From NCBI GenBank assembly GCA_963675955.2, contig CAXXVR010000010.1, positions 124,001-188,000 of the forward strand: 64,000 nucleotides of DNA, given 5' to 3'. A program made the position numbers and the translations under genes. The notes beneath the pieces are model-generated. The model searched no databases. It was given only the letters and a program-made list of their open reading frames with translations, and was not told the DNA's origin. This stretch comes from Desulfocicer sp963675955. GTDB taxonomy: Bacteria; Desulfobacterota; Desulfobacteria; Desulfobacterales; Desulfobacteraceae. Below, one piece after another: positions 9,198 to 17,738 of the stretch. Numbering within the stretch: the stretch's first letter is position 1; each line of letters begins with the position of its first letter.

Positions 9198-10568
9198 CTA
9201 CCCCATGAGATAAAAACCGAGATGCCTATCATGGGGCGGTGGATTGTAATAATCACCGGTGATGCGTTTTCCATCAACAATTCGGACGCTCACCCGCCGT
9301 TTAATCCGGCTTCTGTTACGGTCATCCAGCGTAAAGTTAACATCCAGAAGATCTCCGACCTCAAGGGCCTCGGGTTTTCGGGTTTCAAAGCTGATACCCT
9401 GCATGGAGACATCCTGCACGATGATACGTCCAAACATTTTTCGATTGAAATGTTTGAAATCCCCCATGAGAGACACTTTTTTGCGAAAACCGACCTTCAA
9501 TTCCTGTTCCTGGTCCAGCTGCAGGGATTCTGTATTAAGGCATGAATGAATATGCATTTCCATGCCTCCTCTTTCGTGTTCCTCAGAACTTGGCCGTTTA
9601 AGAAATCTTTTTTCAACAAAATCAATCAAGGTTTTCAGCTGCTCTGTATCATAGGGCTGGGCAAAGATGGTTACCTGAAACGGAATTTTTTGGTCCAAAG
9701 AATGGGCATTGGCAAGTTGATTTAATATTTTCTGCCGAAGGTGTTCCACCTCTTCCCTTCCGGCATCGGGCAGAATCACAATGAACTTATCCCCCCCATA
9801 GTGAAAAATATCATCAACTCCCCGAAGGGTCTGTCTCAACATTTCAGCCACGGTTTTTAAAACATCGTTGCCCGCATGAAAGCCTCTAATTTCATTGATC
9901 TGTTTAAAATTAGCCACATCCACCAGAAGAATGCCACATCGAATCCCATAGCGTTTAAAGGCAGTGCTGCTATTTTGAAGGGCTTTTTCAAAACTGAGCC
10001 TGTTTTTCAATCCGGTTAGCGAATCCATAAGTGCCAGGTTTTTCAGGCTGTGAAGATAATAGCTGCGCTCAATGGCAATGGCGGCATATTCGGCAATGGC
10101 CTCCAGCACGGTGAGTTCCATGGATGTAAAATTCTCACCGCTTATTTTATTTACCAGTTCTATGACCCCGAATATTTTTTCATCGGTTTTCAGGGGAACG
10201 CCGATGATGGAACGAGTTTTAAACCCTGTGGTCTGGTCAATTTCTGCACAGAAACGCTCATCCCCTGCCACATCTTCAATAATGACGGATTGCCCGCTTT
10301 CCATGATATGCCCCACGATCCCCTGCCCCATGGGAAGGCGCATGCACTGGAGCTGTTTTTTCTGACTGCCCACCACCACGGCAAATACCATTTCATTGGT
10401 TTTGGAATCCTTGAGCAGCAACGACCAGTTCACCGGTTCAAATATTTTTCCCACCTGATACATGACAATATTCAGGGTGTCTTTCACTGTTTTGGCTTTT
10501 GCAAGGGGTTTCCCCAGTTCAATAAAAAAAGATGCGTCGTTAAATTTCTTGTCCATGAACAGTCTCAT
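9198..10568 (-). CDS. GAF-GGDEF-PilZ signalling protein with degenerate GGDKF site
   Basis: 456 residues in three parts. A GAF domain spans roughly residues 10-170 (LPMGQGIVGHIMESGQ, IIGVPLKTDEKIFGVIELVN). A diguanylate-cyclase-type GGDEF domain follows (LMDSLTGLKNRLSFE, FHYGGDKFIVILPD). The C-terminal domain is PilZ-like (IIVQDVSMQGISFETRK). The active-site signature reads GGDKF, with Lys replacing the usual acidic residue, so cyclase activity is doubtful; it may act as a sensor or effector (inference). The usual PilZ RxxxR is also not clear. It is the last gene of a four-gene minus-strand operon and starts 2 bp after the cls stop. Confidence 0.85.
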   Translation of the reverse strand: MRLFMDKKFNDASFFIELGKPLAKAKTVKDTLNIVMYQVGKIFEPVNWSLLLKDSKTNEMVFAVVVGSQKKQLQCMRLPMGQGIVGHIMESGQSVIIEDVAGDERFCAEIDQTTGFKTRSIIGVPLKTDEKIFGVIELVNKISGENFTSMELTVLEAIAEYAAIAIERSYYLHSLKNLALMDSLTGLKNRLSFEKALQNSSTAFKRYGIRCGILLVDVANFKQINEIRGFHAGNDVLKTVAEMLRQTLRGVDDIFHYGGDKFIVILPDAGREEVEHLRQKILNQLANAHSLDQKIPFQVTIFAQPYDTEQLKTLIDFVEKRFLKRPSSEEHERGGMEMHIHSCLNTESLQLDQEQELKVGFRKKVSLMGDFKHFNRKMFGRIIVQDVSMQGISFETRKPEALEVGDLLDVNFTLDDRNRSRIKRRVSVRIVDGKRITGDYYNPPPHDRHLGFYLMG

Positions 10569-10570
10569 AT

Positions 10571-12019
10571 TTACAATAAGGGTGCAAAAAGCCGAGCCAG
10601 TGAATTGCGAAGCAGTTGTGGCCTTTGGATGGCGGTATAATCTTCCAGTGAAAAATGCCGGGCATCTGCCATGTCTGCCTGAAACCGGACTTCCATATCC
10701 CTGGCAAGGGATTCGTCATAAATCAATGCGTTGATTTCATAATTAAGCTCAAAACTTCTCATATCCATATTTGCCGTGCCAACGGAACATGAGGTTCCGT
10801 CCACCACAATGGTTTTGGCATGCATGAATCCTTTCTGATAATAATATACCTGTACACCGGCATTGAGCAGTTCTCCAACATAGGTCAGCGCCGCCCAGTA
10901 AGGAAGTTTTTTATCCAGAACCCCAGTAAGCATGATCCTGACATCAATGCCACTTAAGGCCGCCGTTTTAAGAGCCATGACAATGCTGGCATCGGGGATG
11001 AAATAAGGGGTATTAATAAAAATGGTTTTCTGGGCCGAAGAAATAAGCAGAAAATAAAGCTGTTTAATGGATTCCCATTTGGAGTCCGGGCCGGAGGTGG
11101 TTATCTGAACCGGCAACAGATGATCACCGGAGTCACTGGCAATGGAAATCGGACGAATATCAATGAGTTCATTGGTGGTGTTAAGCCAGGATACAGAAAA
11201 AATTTCCTGAAGAACGGTTACCGCCTCTCCTTTGATGCGCATATGGGTATCCCGCCAGGAGGCAAATCGTTCCCCCCCATCTATATATTCATTGCCCATA
11301 TTCATGCCACCAATGTAGCCAATGGAGCCGTCTATAACAACAATTTTTCGGTGATTCCGATAGTTAAGGGTATGAATTTTCAAGGGAGACTGAAAATTGT
11401 AATAGGGATAAATCTTTATACCCATTCGTCTTAGTTTTTTAAGATAACGTCTGGAAAGGTAATTGCCGATGGAATCATATAAAATACGGACATCCACCCC
11501 CTGATCTATTTTATGCTTTAAAACATCCACCACACGTTGGGAAAGGGCATCAGACTTCCAGATAAAATACTCCATGTGGATATGGCTCACCGCCGATGAA
11601 AGATCATCTAACAACACATTAAACTTATCTCTGCCTTCAAAAAATATTTTTATATCGGTATTGCGTGTGAGAATTGAATCGGAATTGTGATATAAAAGCC
11701 TCATTAGCTTTTTATGTTCAAAAAGCGAATACCTTTCAGCAATCCAGCCCATATCAGATTGCTGTTTATCAACAATACTCTGATGAATATCCTGCATGCG
11801 TTTTTCAAGATTCTGGCGCACCAGGGTCTGTCCCACCTTTTTCCGCATTCCCCTGCCCACAAGAAAATAAATAATAATACCGCCAAAGGGGAAAAAAATA
11901 AATACCAGCAGCCAGGAGAGAGTGGTTGCCGTCTCCCGGTTGTCCAGCAGGAGATAAAAAATAGTAATGGAAATATAGACGTAGAGAATAAAGATAAACA
12001 GGGAACTCCACCAGGACAT
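10571..12019 (-). CDS. cls: Cardiolipin synthase (phospholipase D family)
   Basis: 482 residues, the length of bacterial ClsA. Two N-terminal membrane helices (about residues 5-25 and 35-55) precede two PLD catalytic HKD motifs: NHRKIVVIDGSIGYIGGMN near residue 220 and MHAKTIVVDGTSCSVGTANMD near 400. It joins two phosphatidylglycerol molecules into cardiolipin at the inner membrane. AGGAAG lies 8 nt before the ATG. It sits between a small membrane protein and the GAF-GGDEF-PilZ gene in one operon. Confidence 0.94.
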   Translation of the reverse strand: MSWWSSLFIFILYVYISITIFYLLLDNRETATTLSWLLVFIFFPFGGIIIYFLVGRGMRKKVGQTLVRQNLEKRMQDIHQSIVDKQQSDMGWIAERYSLFEHKKLMRLLYHNSDSILTRNTDIKIFFEGRDKFNVLLDDLSSAVSHIHMEYFIWKSDALSQRVVDVLKHKIDQGVDVRILYDSIGNYLSRRYLKKLRRMGIKIYPYYNFQSPLKIHTLNYRNHRKIVVIDGSIGYIGGMNMGNEYIDGGERFASWRDTHMRIKGEAVTVLQEIFSVSWLNTTNELIDIRPISIASDSGDHLLPVQITTSGPDSKWESIKQLYFLLISSAQKTIFINTPYFIPDASIVMALKTAALSGIDVRIMLTGVLDKKLPYWAALTYVGELLNAGVQVYYYQKGFMHAKTIVVDGTSCSVGTANMDMRSFELNYEINALIYDESLARDMEVRFQADMADARHFSLEDYTAIQRPQLLRNSLARLFAPLL

Positions 12020-12033
12020 AAGGGCTTCTTCCT

Positions 12034-12435
12034 TCAGGGAAATTTCAAGGCGTTGACGTGGTACTTTTTTCTGATCCAGTTCAGTGTGGTCCGGATATGA
12101 CGAATGCCGATGAGCCGATCTTCCAACCGTCTTTTTCCAGGAAAATCAATCAGAATTGCTCCCAGCAAAATAGTTAAAAGCCCCTGACCGGGGACAAAAA
12201 GCATGATGATACCAGCCAGAACCAGTATATAACCAGCAATATTTCTAAACAACCAGCTCCCCCCCCTTATCAGGGGCGAGGTATGGGGCTTTGATTCAGA
12301 TGGGTTATGCAGAAAATAATCTTCGGGGATACGGCATATAAGAAAGGGAAGCAGCAGTATCGACAGTACGCACATGACAATGGACAATATAAGGCCCTTA
12401 AAAATCATAAAGCAGATAGGCCCCCAGTTTGCCAT
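12034..12435 (-). CDS. Small membrane protein, PGPGW-like
   Basis: About 133 residues with two to three hydrophobic segments (ILSIVMCVLSILLLPFLI; IAGYILVLAGIIMLFVPGQG). The FVPGQGLLTILLG stretch followed by FPGKRRLEDRL resembles proteins annotated as PGPGW transmembrane proteins, whose function is unknown. The start at 12435 has AAGGA 6 nt upstream and overlaps the end of the PilZ gene by 38 bp. A longer frame to 12459 lacks a ribosome site. The gap to cls is 14 bp. Confidence 0.7.
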   Translation of the reverse strand: MANWGPICFMIFKGLILSIVMCVLSILLLPFLICRIPEDYFLHNPSESKPHTSPLIRGGSWLFRNIAGYILVLAGIIMLFVPGQGLLTILLGAILIDFPGKRRLEDRLIGIRHIRTTLNWIRKKYHVNALKFP

Positions 12436-12862
12436 AATGATCCTTGGAAATAAACTCAACCCCTATCATGGGGGGAATCACATTCCTGACAATGACCTCT
12501 TTTTCCACCTCTGAATTGGGGAATGATCCCAGGGAAAATTTCACCACGAATTTATCTCCCACCTTCAGAGATGTTTTAAGATTCATTTTTAAATTAAGAC
12601 CGGTGCGGGAAATATTTTTAACAAAAAGATTCCCGGCCTCCTTTCCCCGAACAAAGGAACCTGGAAAATTAACTTCCTTTCTGATATGCCGCCTGCGTTC
12701 AAAAACAACAGGATATGCGTGCCCGCAGACACATTTACACTTTAATTTTACGGTTGCTTTTATATCAAGAAATTTTGAGACATCTTTTTCTTTCACCAAT
12801 CCGCACTGGGGGCAACTGAAAGTTGCCTTTTTATCACTGGAAACATATACTTTCTGGATCAT
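12398..12862 (-). CDS. Zinc-ribbon and PilZ domain protein
   Basis: 154 residues. The N-terminus has two Cys pairs, FSCPQCG and CKCVCGH, resembling a zinc ribbon. The remainder is a PilZ domain with RRRHIRKE (RxxxR c-di-GMP contact) near residue 67 and VKNISRTGLNLK (NxSxxG-type motif) after it. Predicted c-di-GMP receptor. It heads the operon with the membrane protein, cls and the GAF-GGDEF-PilZ protein, hinting at coupling of envelope lipid composition to second-messenger signalling (inference). AGGA is 8 nt upstream of the ATG. Confidence 0.82.
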   Translation of the reverse strand: MIQKVYVSSDKKATFSCPQCGLVKEKDVSKFLDIKATVKLKCKCVCGHAYPVVFERRRHIRKEVNFPGSFVRGKEAGNLFVKNISRTGLNLKMNLKTSLKVGDKFVVKFSLGSFPNSEVEKEVIVRNVIPPMIGVEFISKDHYGKLGAYLLYDF

Positions 12863-13014
12863 CTCTTGATTCCTGTCTTTTTCATTGTGGAAAGCCTTGA
12901 TTTAACATCATGGATTTTACCAACTTAATCAAATAGTTAATTGCCCCTGATGCCAATAAAGGGTTGCACATAACGACACTATGCGAATATCAAAGAAAGA
13001 ATGGAAACACAAAC

Positions 13015-13054
13015 AAAAAAAGGGGATTACAGCCATATATGCCATAATCCCCCT
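13015..13054 (-). terminator. Rho-independent terminator, displaced copy of the tRNA-Arg terminator
   Basis: On the minus strand, a GC-rich stem (GGGGGATTATGGC pairing with GGCTGTAATCCCC) is followed by a T run. It sits just downstream of the tRNA-Arg 3' remnant and resembles the terminator at 17702-17738, as expected if the original tRNA end and its terminator were displaced by integration. Confidence 0.7.
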
Positions 13055-13114
13055 TGATTTTATAGTGGTACGCCCGAACGGATTCGAACCGCTGACCCCC
13101 TGATTTGTAGTCAG
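13050..13114 (-). repeat. attL: displaced 3' fragment of tRNA-Arg
   Basis: Matches 17733-17797 at 64 of 65 positions. The first 56 bp are identical; the single difference (T at 13106, C at 17789) falls in the anticodon. The tRNA part is 13066-13114, ending in CCA. The T-arm, variable region and half of the anticodon arm are present; the 5' half of the tRNA is missing, so it cannot make a functional tRNA. Confidence 0.88.
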
Positions 13115-13240
13115 TTTTTTATATTTTCTTTTAAGCACCTTTGAACACTGCTAAAGCCTTGACAACAAAGGATATACCATCTATTCTTGCCTTGTATTAT
13201 TTCTTTTAAATTCTTTTAAAAACCCATACAATCCTCTAAA

Positions 13241-13263
13241 AAGTGGGGACTAAGTGGGGACAA
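13241..13263. promoter_or_regulatory. Candidate integrase arm-type sites (left)
   Basis: AAGTGGGGACTAAGTGGGGACAA contains a tandem GTGGGGAC pair. A near-identical 23-mer is at 17666-17688 near the opposite end of the element. The position between att and int at one end, and next to att at the other, fits arm-type binding sites of a tyrosine integrase. This is inference. Confidence 0.45.
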
Positions 13264-13296
13264 CTTTTTAAATGATATTTTAGGCGGGTTGAAATT

Positions 13297-14514
13297 ATGG
13301 GAAAATGGAAGGCCACAAAGTACCCCGGAGTCAGATACCGCGAACACAAAAATAGAAAGCATGGAATCAAACATGATCAATATTTTTCAATCCGATATCA
13401 AAAAGACGGGGAACGGAAAGAGGAAGGTGTTGGATGGGCAAGTGAAGGATGGTCCCCCCAAAAGGTGGCCTTGAAGTTGGCCGAACTTAAAGAGGCAGCC
13501 GTCACCGGGCAAGGAGAAAGCAGACTGTCAGAAAAAAGGGAAAAAGTCCAAGCAGAGAAGAAACAAAGGCAGGAAGAGGTAAAACGCCAGGAAAAGGATT
13601 TAATGCCCCTGGAAGTTTTTTTCAAATCCATCTATTACCCTGCAATCCGGATCACAAAAAAAGAAAAAACCCACACCACAGAGGAACAGCTTTTCAGGCT
13701 TTGGATAAGCCCCACCATTGGCCAGAAGACTTTCAAAGAGATTACCCCCTTTGACATCGAGCGAGTGAAAAAGGCCATGCTGGATGCCGGAAAGTCTCCC
13801 CGAACCATCCAGTACGCCTTAACCACCCTGGGGCAAATATTCCGATATGCGGAACGTACCGGGCACCATGTTGGGGCGATACCCACCACCGGGATAAAAA
13901 AAATCAAATTTGATAATAAGCGTGTTCGTTTCCTCTCCCTAGATGAGGCTCACCACCTCCTTGGAATATTAAAAACGATGAGTCAACAGGTTCATGATAT
14001 GGCGTTGATATCTCTCCATTGTGGATTGAGGGCCGGGGAACTGTTTTCATTGACCTGGGGTGCAGTTGACATGGAGCATAATCTCATAACCCTTCTGGAT
14101 ACCAAGTCAGGCAAAACCAGAACTCTTTCAATGACAAACGAGGTAAAAGCGGTATTGACCGGAGTAGGACCAAACACAAACGAAGAACTTGTTTTTCCTG
14201 CCCGGTCTGGCGGAAAGATTGAAAAAATATCCAAAACCTTCACCAGGGCAGTGGACAAAGCCGGGTTAAACGATGGCATCACCGACCGTCGGCAACGGGT
14301 CACTTTCCATACATTACGTCACAGTTTCGCCAGTTGGCTTGTGATGGAAGGGATATCACTCTATGAAGTCAAAGAATTGTTGGGCCATGCTTCCCTTGCA
14401 ATGACTGAACGGTACAGCCACCTTGCACCGGACCGGAACCGCCGGGCCGCTGACACCATGGGGGCTATTTTTCAGAAGGCAGATACAGCACCAGCAAAAG
14501 TAATAAATATCTAA
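13297..14514 (+). CDS. int: Tyrosine recombinase/integrase
   Basis: 405 residues. An N-terminal arm-binding region precedes a Lys/Glu-rich linker (about residues 75-110), a core-binding domain and the catalytic domain. The catalytic residues are visible: Arg in HCGLRAGELFSLTWG, HTLRHSF (His-x-x-Arg), LLGHASLAMTERYSHL (His and the Tyr nucleophile). It catalyses integration and excision of the element between the tRNA-Arg att sites. It reads away from the left att site. No excisionase was recognised. Confidence 0.95.
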   Translation: MGKWKATKYPGVRYREHKNRKHGIKHDQYFSIRYQKDGERKEEGVGWASEGWSPQKVALKLAELKEAAVTGQGESRLSEKREKVQAEKKQRQEEVKRQEKDLMPLEVFFKSIYYPAIRITKKEKTHTTEEQLFRLWISPTIGQKTFKEITPFDIERVKKAMLDAGKSPRTIQYALTTLGQIFRYAERTGHHVGAIPTTGIKKIKFDNKRVRFLSLDEAHHLLGILKTMSQQVHDMALISLHCGLRAGELFSLTWGAVDMEHNLITLLDTKSGKTRTLSMTNEVKAVLTGVGPNTNEELVFPARSGGKIEKISKTFTRAVDKAGLNDGITDRRQRVTFHTLRHSFASWLVMEGISLYEVKELLGHASLAMTERYSHLAPDRNRRAADTMGAIFQKADTAPAKVINI

Positions 14515-14534
14515 ACAAGCAGGAGATATAAGAA

Positions 14535-14756
14535 ATGAGTATTGAAAAACACAATATCGAAAATTTGCCTTTCTTCCATTCGTTCATTCCTGATGCACCC
14601 ACAAAAGCTGTTATTGATATTCGGGAATTCAATTTGTGGTTGCAAAGTATCCAGCACTTGGAACTTTTATCTGATTCTGAGGAAGCCGACAGAGCCGAAG
14701 CATACAAGGATTATCACCGGGGTTATGCGGGGTTTAAGGGATCTTCAAAAAGATGA
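14535..14756 (+). CDS. Short hypothetical protein of the integrated element
   Basis: 73 residues (MSIEKHNIENLPFF, ending YAGFKGSSKR), preceded by a good ribosome site (AGGAGAT). No domain recognised; acidic and probably helical in the second half. It lies 20 bp after int and overlaps the next short frame by 32 bp. The two may be one gene split by a frameshift or two coupled genes. Confidence 0.55.
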   Translation: MSIEKHNIENLPFFHSFIPDAPTKAVIDIREFNLWLQSIQHLELLSDSEEADRAEAYKDYHRGYAGFKGSSKR

Positions 14757-14868
14757 GGCCGGATACATTGAGGCCATGGATTTAATCAACCAGGCTTATG
14801 ATAAACTTTTCCCGGGTATTCCTGCACGGACATCACCGGAAATATATAAACAACTGGAAGGGCTTTAA
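14725..14868 (+). CDS. Possible short protein of the integrated element
   Basis: 47 residues beginning MRGLRDLQKDEAGYIEAM in a frame shifted relative to the upstream 73-residue gene, which it overlaps by 32 bp. It ends just before the next ribosome site. The peptide looks like the C-terminal part of a helical protein, so a frameshift joining it to the upstream frame is possible. No family recognised. Confidence 0.35.
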   Translation: MRGLRDLQKDEAGYIEAMDLINQAYDKLFPGIPARTSPEIYKQLEGL

Positions 14869-14879
14869 GGGGGTGCCAG

Positions 14880-15818
14880 ATGATTATCAGAAAAAAGCTT
14901 GAAGGTAATTATACCCGGATACCCAATGAATTTCTCCTGGATGAAACCATTTCAGATAAAGCCAGAGGTACACTTGCCCGTCTGCTATCCCGTCCGGATT
15001 CCTGGAACGTCAATGTCAATCATCTGGTGAAGACTGGGAAGGACGGTCACACAGCTTTACGATCATCTTTAACCGAACTGGTGGATGCAGGTTATCTTCA
15101 CAAAGAAATCACCAGGGGGGATGGTGGCAGGATCACCGGGACTGAATATCTTGTTTTTGATCATCGAGTGGACCCTGCCGAGATGTGCTCAAATGTGAGC
15201 CGGTCTATTATACAGGATGGGACACCGGAGCAAGAACACACCAGCCAGGTTAAAACCCAGACCAGGGATATCCACGTCCGTGATGATGACCGCATACGGG
15301 AAACCCACATACGGGAAACCGAAGACGTAATAACTAATAAGGGTATTAACAATCAAGGGATAGCAACGACTACTACCCCAGCCCCAGAATCAAAGGTGGA
15401 AGTGATGGAACCGTCGTCGCAGTCGTATCCAGCCACAGAGGATATAAATTCTCTTCTGAACCTGATTCCCGAACAGCATAGACACCCCATGGTCATATCC
15501 CTTGTCAACCAGTCTGCAAAGAAATACACCGTCCTGGAGCTGGAAGAGGCCATTGTTTATTCATCTGCCAATGTCAAAGGGGATGCATTGCAGTACAAGG
15601 CGTACCTGGACAAGACTTTGAGAGGCAAATGGGCCGCCGGATACCTGGAAACCTTGCAAAAAGAAAGCATATCACCTGCCCTGTTCTCCCCTGGGGGTTT
15701 TGCTGGTGGGATTCCTGCCGGAAAATATCCCAATGGGACTGTCACCGGATGTAAGCGGATGGATTCAAATTATATGGCTGCTGCAGCATTTTTGGCTGAT
15801 ATGGGGGTGGATGTATGA
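14880..15818 (+). CDS. Helix-turn-helix replication initiator-like protein of the element
   Basis: 312 residues. The first 90 form a winged-helix-type domain (RIPNEFLLDETISDKARGT, TALRSSLTELVDAGYLHKE), as in phage and plasmid replication initiators and DnaD-like organisers. A polar, low-complexity linker (about residues 110-185) separates it from a helical C-terminal domain (LLNLIPEQHRHPMVISLVN). Its stop overlaps the following gene, typical of a phage replication module. Role inferred: recognises the element's origin. Strong ribosome site (GGGGGTG). Confidence 0.65.
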   Translation: MIIRKKLEGNYTRIPNEFLLDETISDKARGTLARLLSRPDSWNVNVNHLVKTGKDGHTALRSSLTELVDAGYLHKEITRGDGGRITGTEYLVFDHRVDPAEMCSNVSRSIIQDGTPEQEHTSQVKTQTRDIHVRDDDRIRETHIRETEDVITNKGINNQGIATTTTPAPESKVEVMEPSSQSYPATEDINSLLNLIPEQHRHPMVISLVNQSAKKYTVLELEEAIVYSSANVKGDALQYKAYLDKTLRGKWAAGYLETLQKESISPALFSPGGFAGGIPAGKYPNGTVTGCKRMDSNYMAAAAFLADMGVDV

Positions 15819-16318
15819 AAAAAGAAGATCTTAAAAAATTCACAGAAATTATGATGGGGCTTGCCGAGAATTACCCTGGAACGTCTTTTACCAGCAATGG
15901 CTTAAAGCTAAGATTTGCAGCCCTGGAGAAGTTTTCCATTGACCAGGTGGAAGGGGCAGCTGTTCGGATTATCCAGACACACAAGTATAATTCCATGCCC
16001 ACCACCGCCGATATTATCAACGCCATTGACCCCGTCCAGGATAACAAGGCCGAGATCGAAGCCGGGAAGGTCATTGAATATCTCTCCCGGTTTGGTGCCA
16101 GCATCGAGCCACGGTTTGAAGATCCCATCACCAGGCACCTGATGAGCCACCGGTGGAAGTGGTACGCTTGGGCATCAAGGGTTCAGGAATCAGAACTGAA
16201 ATGGTGGACCAGGGATTTTATCCGGGCTTACCAGGCCCATGCCGGTGGTGGGTACCCTTTGGGGATTGATTTTAATCCCCTGGGAGAACTTCTTTCCTGC
16301 CAGGCCCTGGAGGCATGA
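15815..16318 (+). CDS. Phage-type helicase-loader-like replication protein of the element
   Basis: 167 residues. The N-terminal part (FTEIMMGLAENYPG, then HKYNSMPTTADIINAI) resembles the helical helicase-loader/inhibitor domain of phage replication proteins such as G39P and lambda P-like families. The identification is by pattern only. Starts inside the stop of the initiator-like gene (ATGA) and overlaps the next gene, so three frames are translationally coupled. Confidence 0.55.
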   Translation: MKKEDLKKFTEIMMGLAENYPGTSFTSNGLKLRFAALEKFSIDQVEGAAVRIIQTHKYNSMPTTADIINAIDPVQDNKAEIEAGKVIEYLSRFGASIEPRFEDPITRHLMSHRWKWYAWASRVQESELKWWTRDFIRAYQAHAGGGYPLGIDFNPLGELLSCQALEA

Positions 16319-16530
16319 CCCCCGGGGAAGTGAGACACCACATTGAATCAATGGCCACAAACACAAGGCTTACTTTCTACGGCATAAATGGCAGTATCAC
16401 AATTTACAAGTCAGGCAATCACCAATTGTATATCAATGACCGGACACATTTCCGGGCCACCGCAATAAATGCAGTGATGCGGATCAAGCCGGATTCGGTC
16501 AGACAAAAACAAACATTTATTGTTTATTGA
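16315..16530 (+). CDS. Short hypothetical protein of the element
   Basis: 71 residues, starting in the ATGA overlap with the loader-like gene. Sequence suggests a small beta-rich fold (TRLTFYGINGSITIYKSG). No family recognised. The tight coupling to replication genes and the uniform codon usage support it being real. Confidence 0.6.
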   Translation: MTPGEVRHHIESMATNTRLTFYGINGSITIYKSGNHQLYINDRTHFRATAINAVMRIKPDSVRQKQTFIVY

Positions 16531-16542
16531 GGAGGTTCAACC

Positions 16543-16869
16543 ATGGCAAGGATCGCATTAACAGACGGTACCGGCAAATGGTTTGATGTAGATAAGGCAC
16601 AAGAATTCAAAGAAGATGTGTATTGGGATGGAAACAACAATGTATCCAAGTCTGCCGGGCAGTATTGCCACCACCACCTATACAGAACAAAGTCTGGCCG
16701 GTGGGTGCTGAACAGGTGGAGTCAATGGCAGGGGACCCCGGAGACGTACATCGAGATCAGCGACCAGGAAGCGGCGGCATGGTTCATGAAAAATGAATAT
16801 GATAACGATGATATTCCCGGGGATCTTCTGGCGTTGCTGGCCCATGAGATAAAGGAGCTGGAGGTTTAA
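16543..16869 (+). CDS. Hypothetical protein of the element
   Basis: 108 residues (MARIALTDGTGKWFDVDK at the start; rich in Trp, Tyr and His in the middle, acidic at the end). It is preceded by an excellent ribosome site (GAGGAGG, 7 nt). No domain recognised. It is the last clear gene of the rightward operon in the element. Confidence 0.65.
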   Translation: MARIALTDGTGKWFDVDKAQEFKEDVYWDGNNNVSKSAGQYCHHHLYRTKSGRWVLNRWSQWQGTPETYIEISDQEAAAWFMKNEYDNDDIPGDLLALLAHEIKELEV

Positions 16870-17701
16870 TCAATCATCGCCCTGGGGATCTTTCCCGGGC
16901 ACTATTCCAGCCCAAATAAAATATCATCCATGACCGGCATCTTGAACTTTTGCACAATAAGCATTTTTTGAACAAGGCAACTTTGCACAATTTGCATAAC
17001 AATGTGGGGCCGGGCAGGTATGGGACACTGCAGGTGGGTTAGGAACCCTTTCCCTGGATGACCCTTTAGGGGATATAGGGGATCGGGTTTTGTTTTTTTA
17101 TTCGGTCTGTTTGTGTGCTGGTGAAAAACAATTCCATATCATGCAAAAATTAACCACCCCCAATATGAGGCGGTTAAAATGTCGCTCCTGAAAATTAAAA
17201 GGTATGCGGGGACCGCTTATACCCCTGGAGTATGTAAAACATAGGCCGTCAGGTGGCACCACTGCCCAAATCTGGACAGTGAAAACCCTCATATATGGAT
17301 TAAGGTGTAGACTCTTTTATTTTCCAAGGGCTGAGGCCCTGTTAAGAGAGTCCAGTCTTCTGGATGCTTTCATAAAGGCTTCTTTGATTTGTTTTCCAGA
17401 AATGCCTTTAATTATTTACGGGTGATGTATTTTTAAATCTTGCGGTTTGCAATTTCTCATTTTTTCCGCAGCACGTATGACCACATCCGTTGAGACATTG
17501 ATTCTTGTTTTCATGCTTTTCTTCTTCACATTGTGTGATTGAAAAATAGGCTTTTCACATTTTAATGTCAAGAATGAAAATTTCTTATAGATTCTTATTA
17601 TCTCTAATAATGCCAGGATAAAAAAAGCCTTATTTCCAGTCCCCATTCTGTCCCCACTGAAAGAAAAGTGGGGACTATGTGGGGACAAACAAAAAAACCA
17701 C
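16870..17701. other. Gene-poor right end of the integrated element, candidate origin region
   Basis: No convincing gene in about 0.8 kb. The motif TTTGCACAA occurs at 16949 and 16982 in longer near-repeats (CTTTTGCACAATAAGCAT and ACTTTGCACAATTTGCAT), 33 bp apart, iteron-like. A short inverted repeat (TTAACCACC / GGCGGTTAA) lies near 17150-17176. A 32-residue frame at 17416-17514 (minus; MKTRINVSTDVVIRAAEKM) has a possible ribosome site and could be a tiny DNA-binding peptide, but support is weak. Confidence 0.45.
17648..17688. promoter_or_regulatory. Candidate integrase arm-type sites (right)
   Basis: Contains AAGTGGGGACTATGTGGGGACAA at 17666-17688, differing from the left-end 23-mer at one position, plus an inverted copy of the core (CTGTCCCCACTG) at 17648-17659. 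Suits arm-type integrase or excision-factor binding near attR. Confidence 0.45.
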
Positions 17702-17738
17702 AAAAAAAAGGGATTACAGCAAATTGCCGTAACCCCTT
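17702..17738 (-). terminator. Rho-independent terminator of tRNA-Arg
   Basis: Minus-strand hairpin GGGGTTACGGC / GCTGTAATCCC followed by eight T residues, 11 bp beyond the tRNA 3' end. It came in with the element if the tRNA 3' half was replaced on integration. Confidence 0.75.

Noticed and set aside
17204..17425. 73-residue plus-strand frame in the right end of the integrated element
   Set aside because: No ribosome site and no protein-like pattern; left as non-coding candidate origin sequence.
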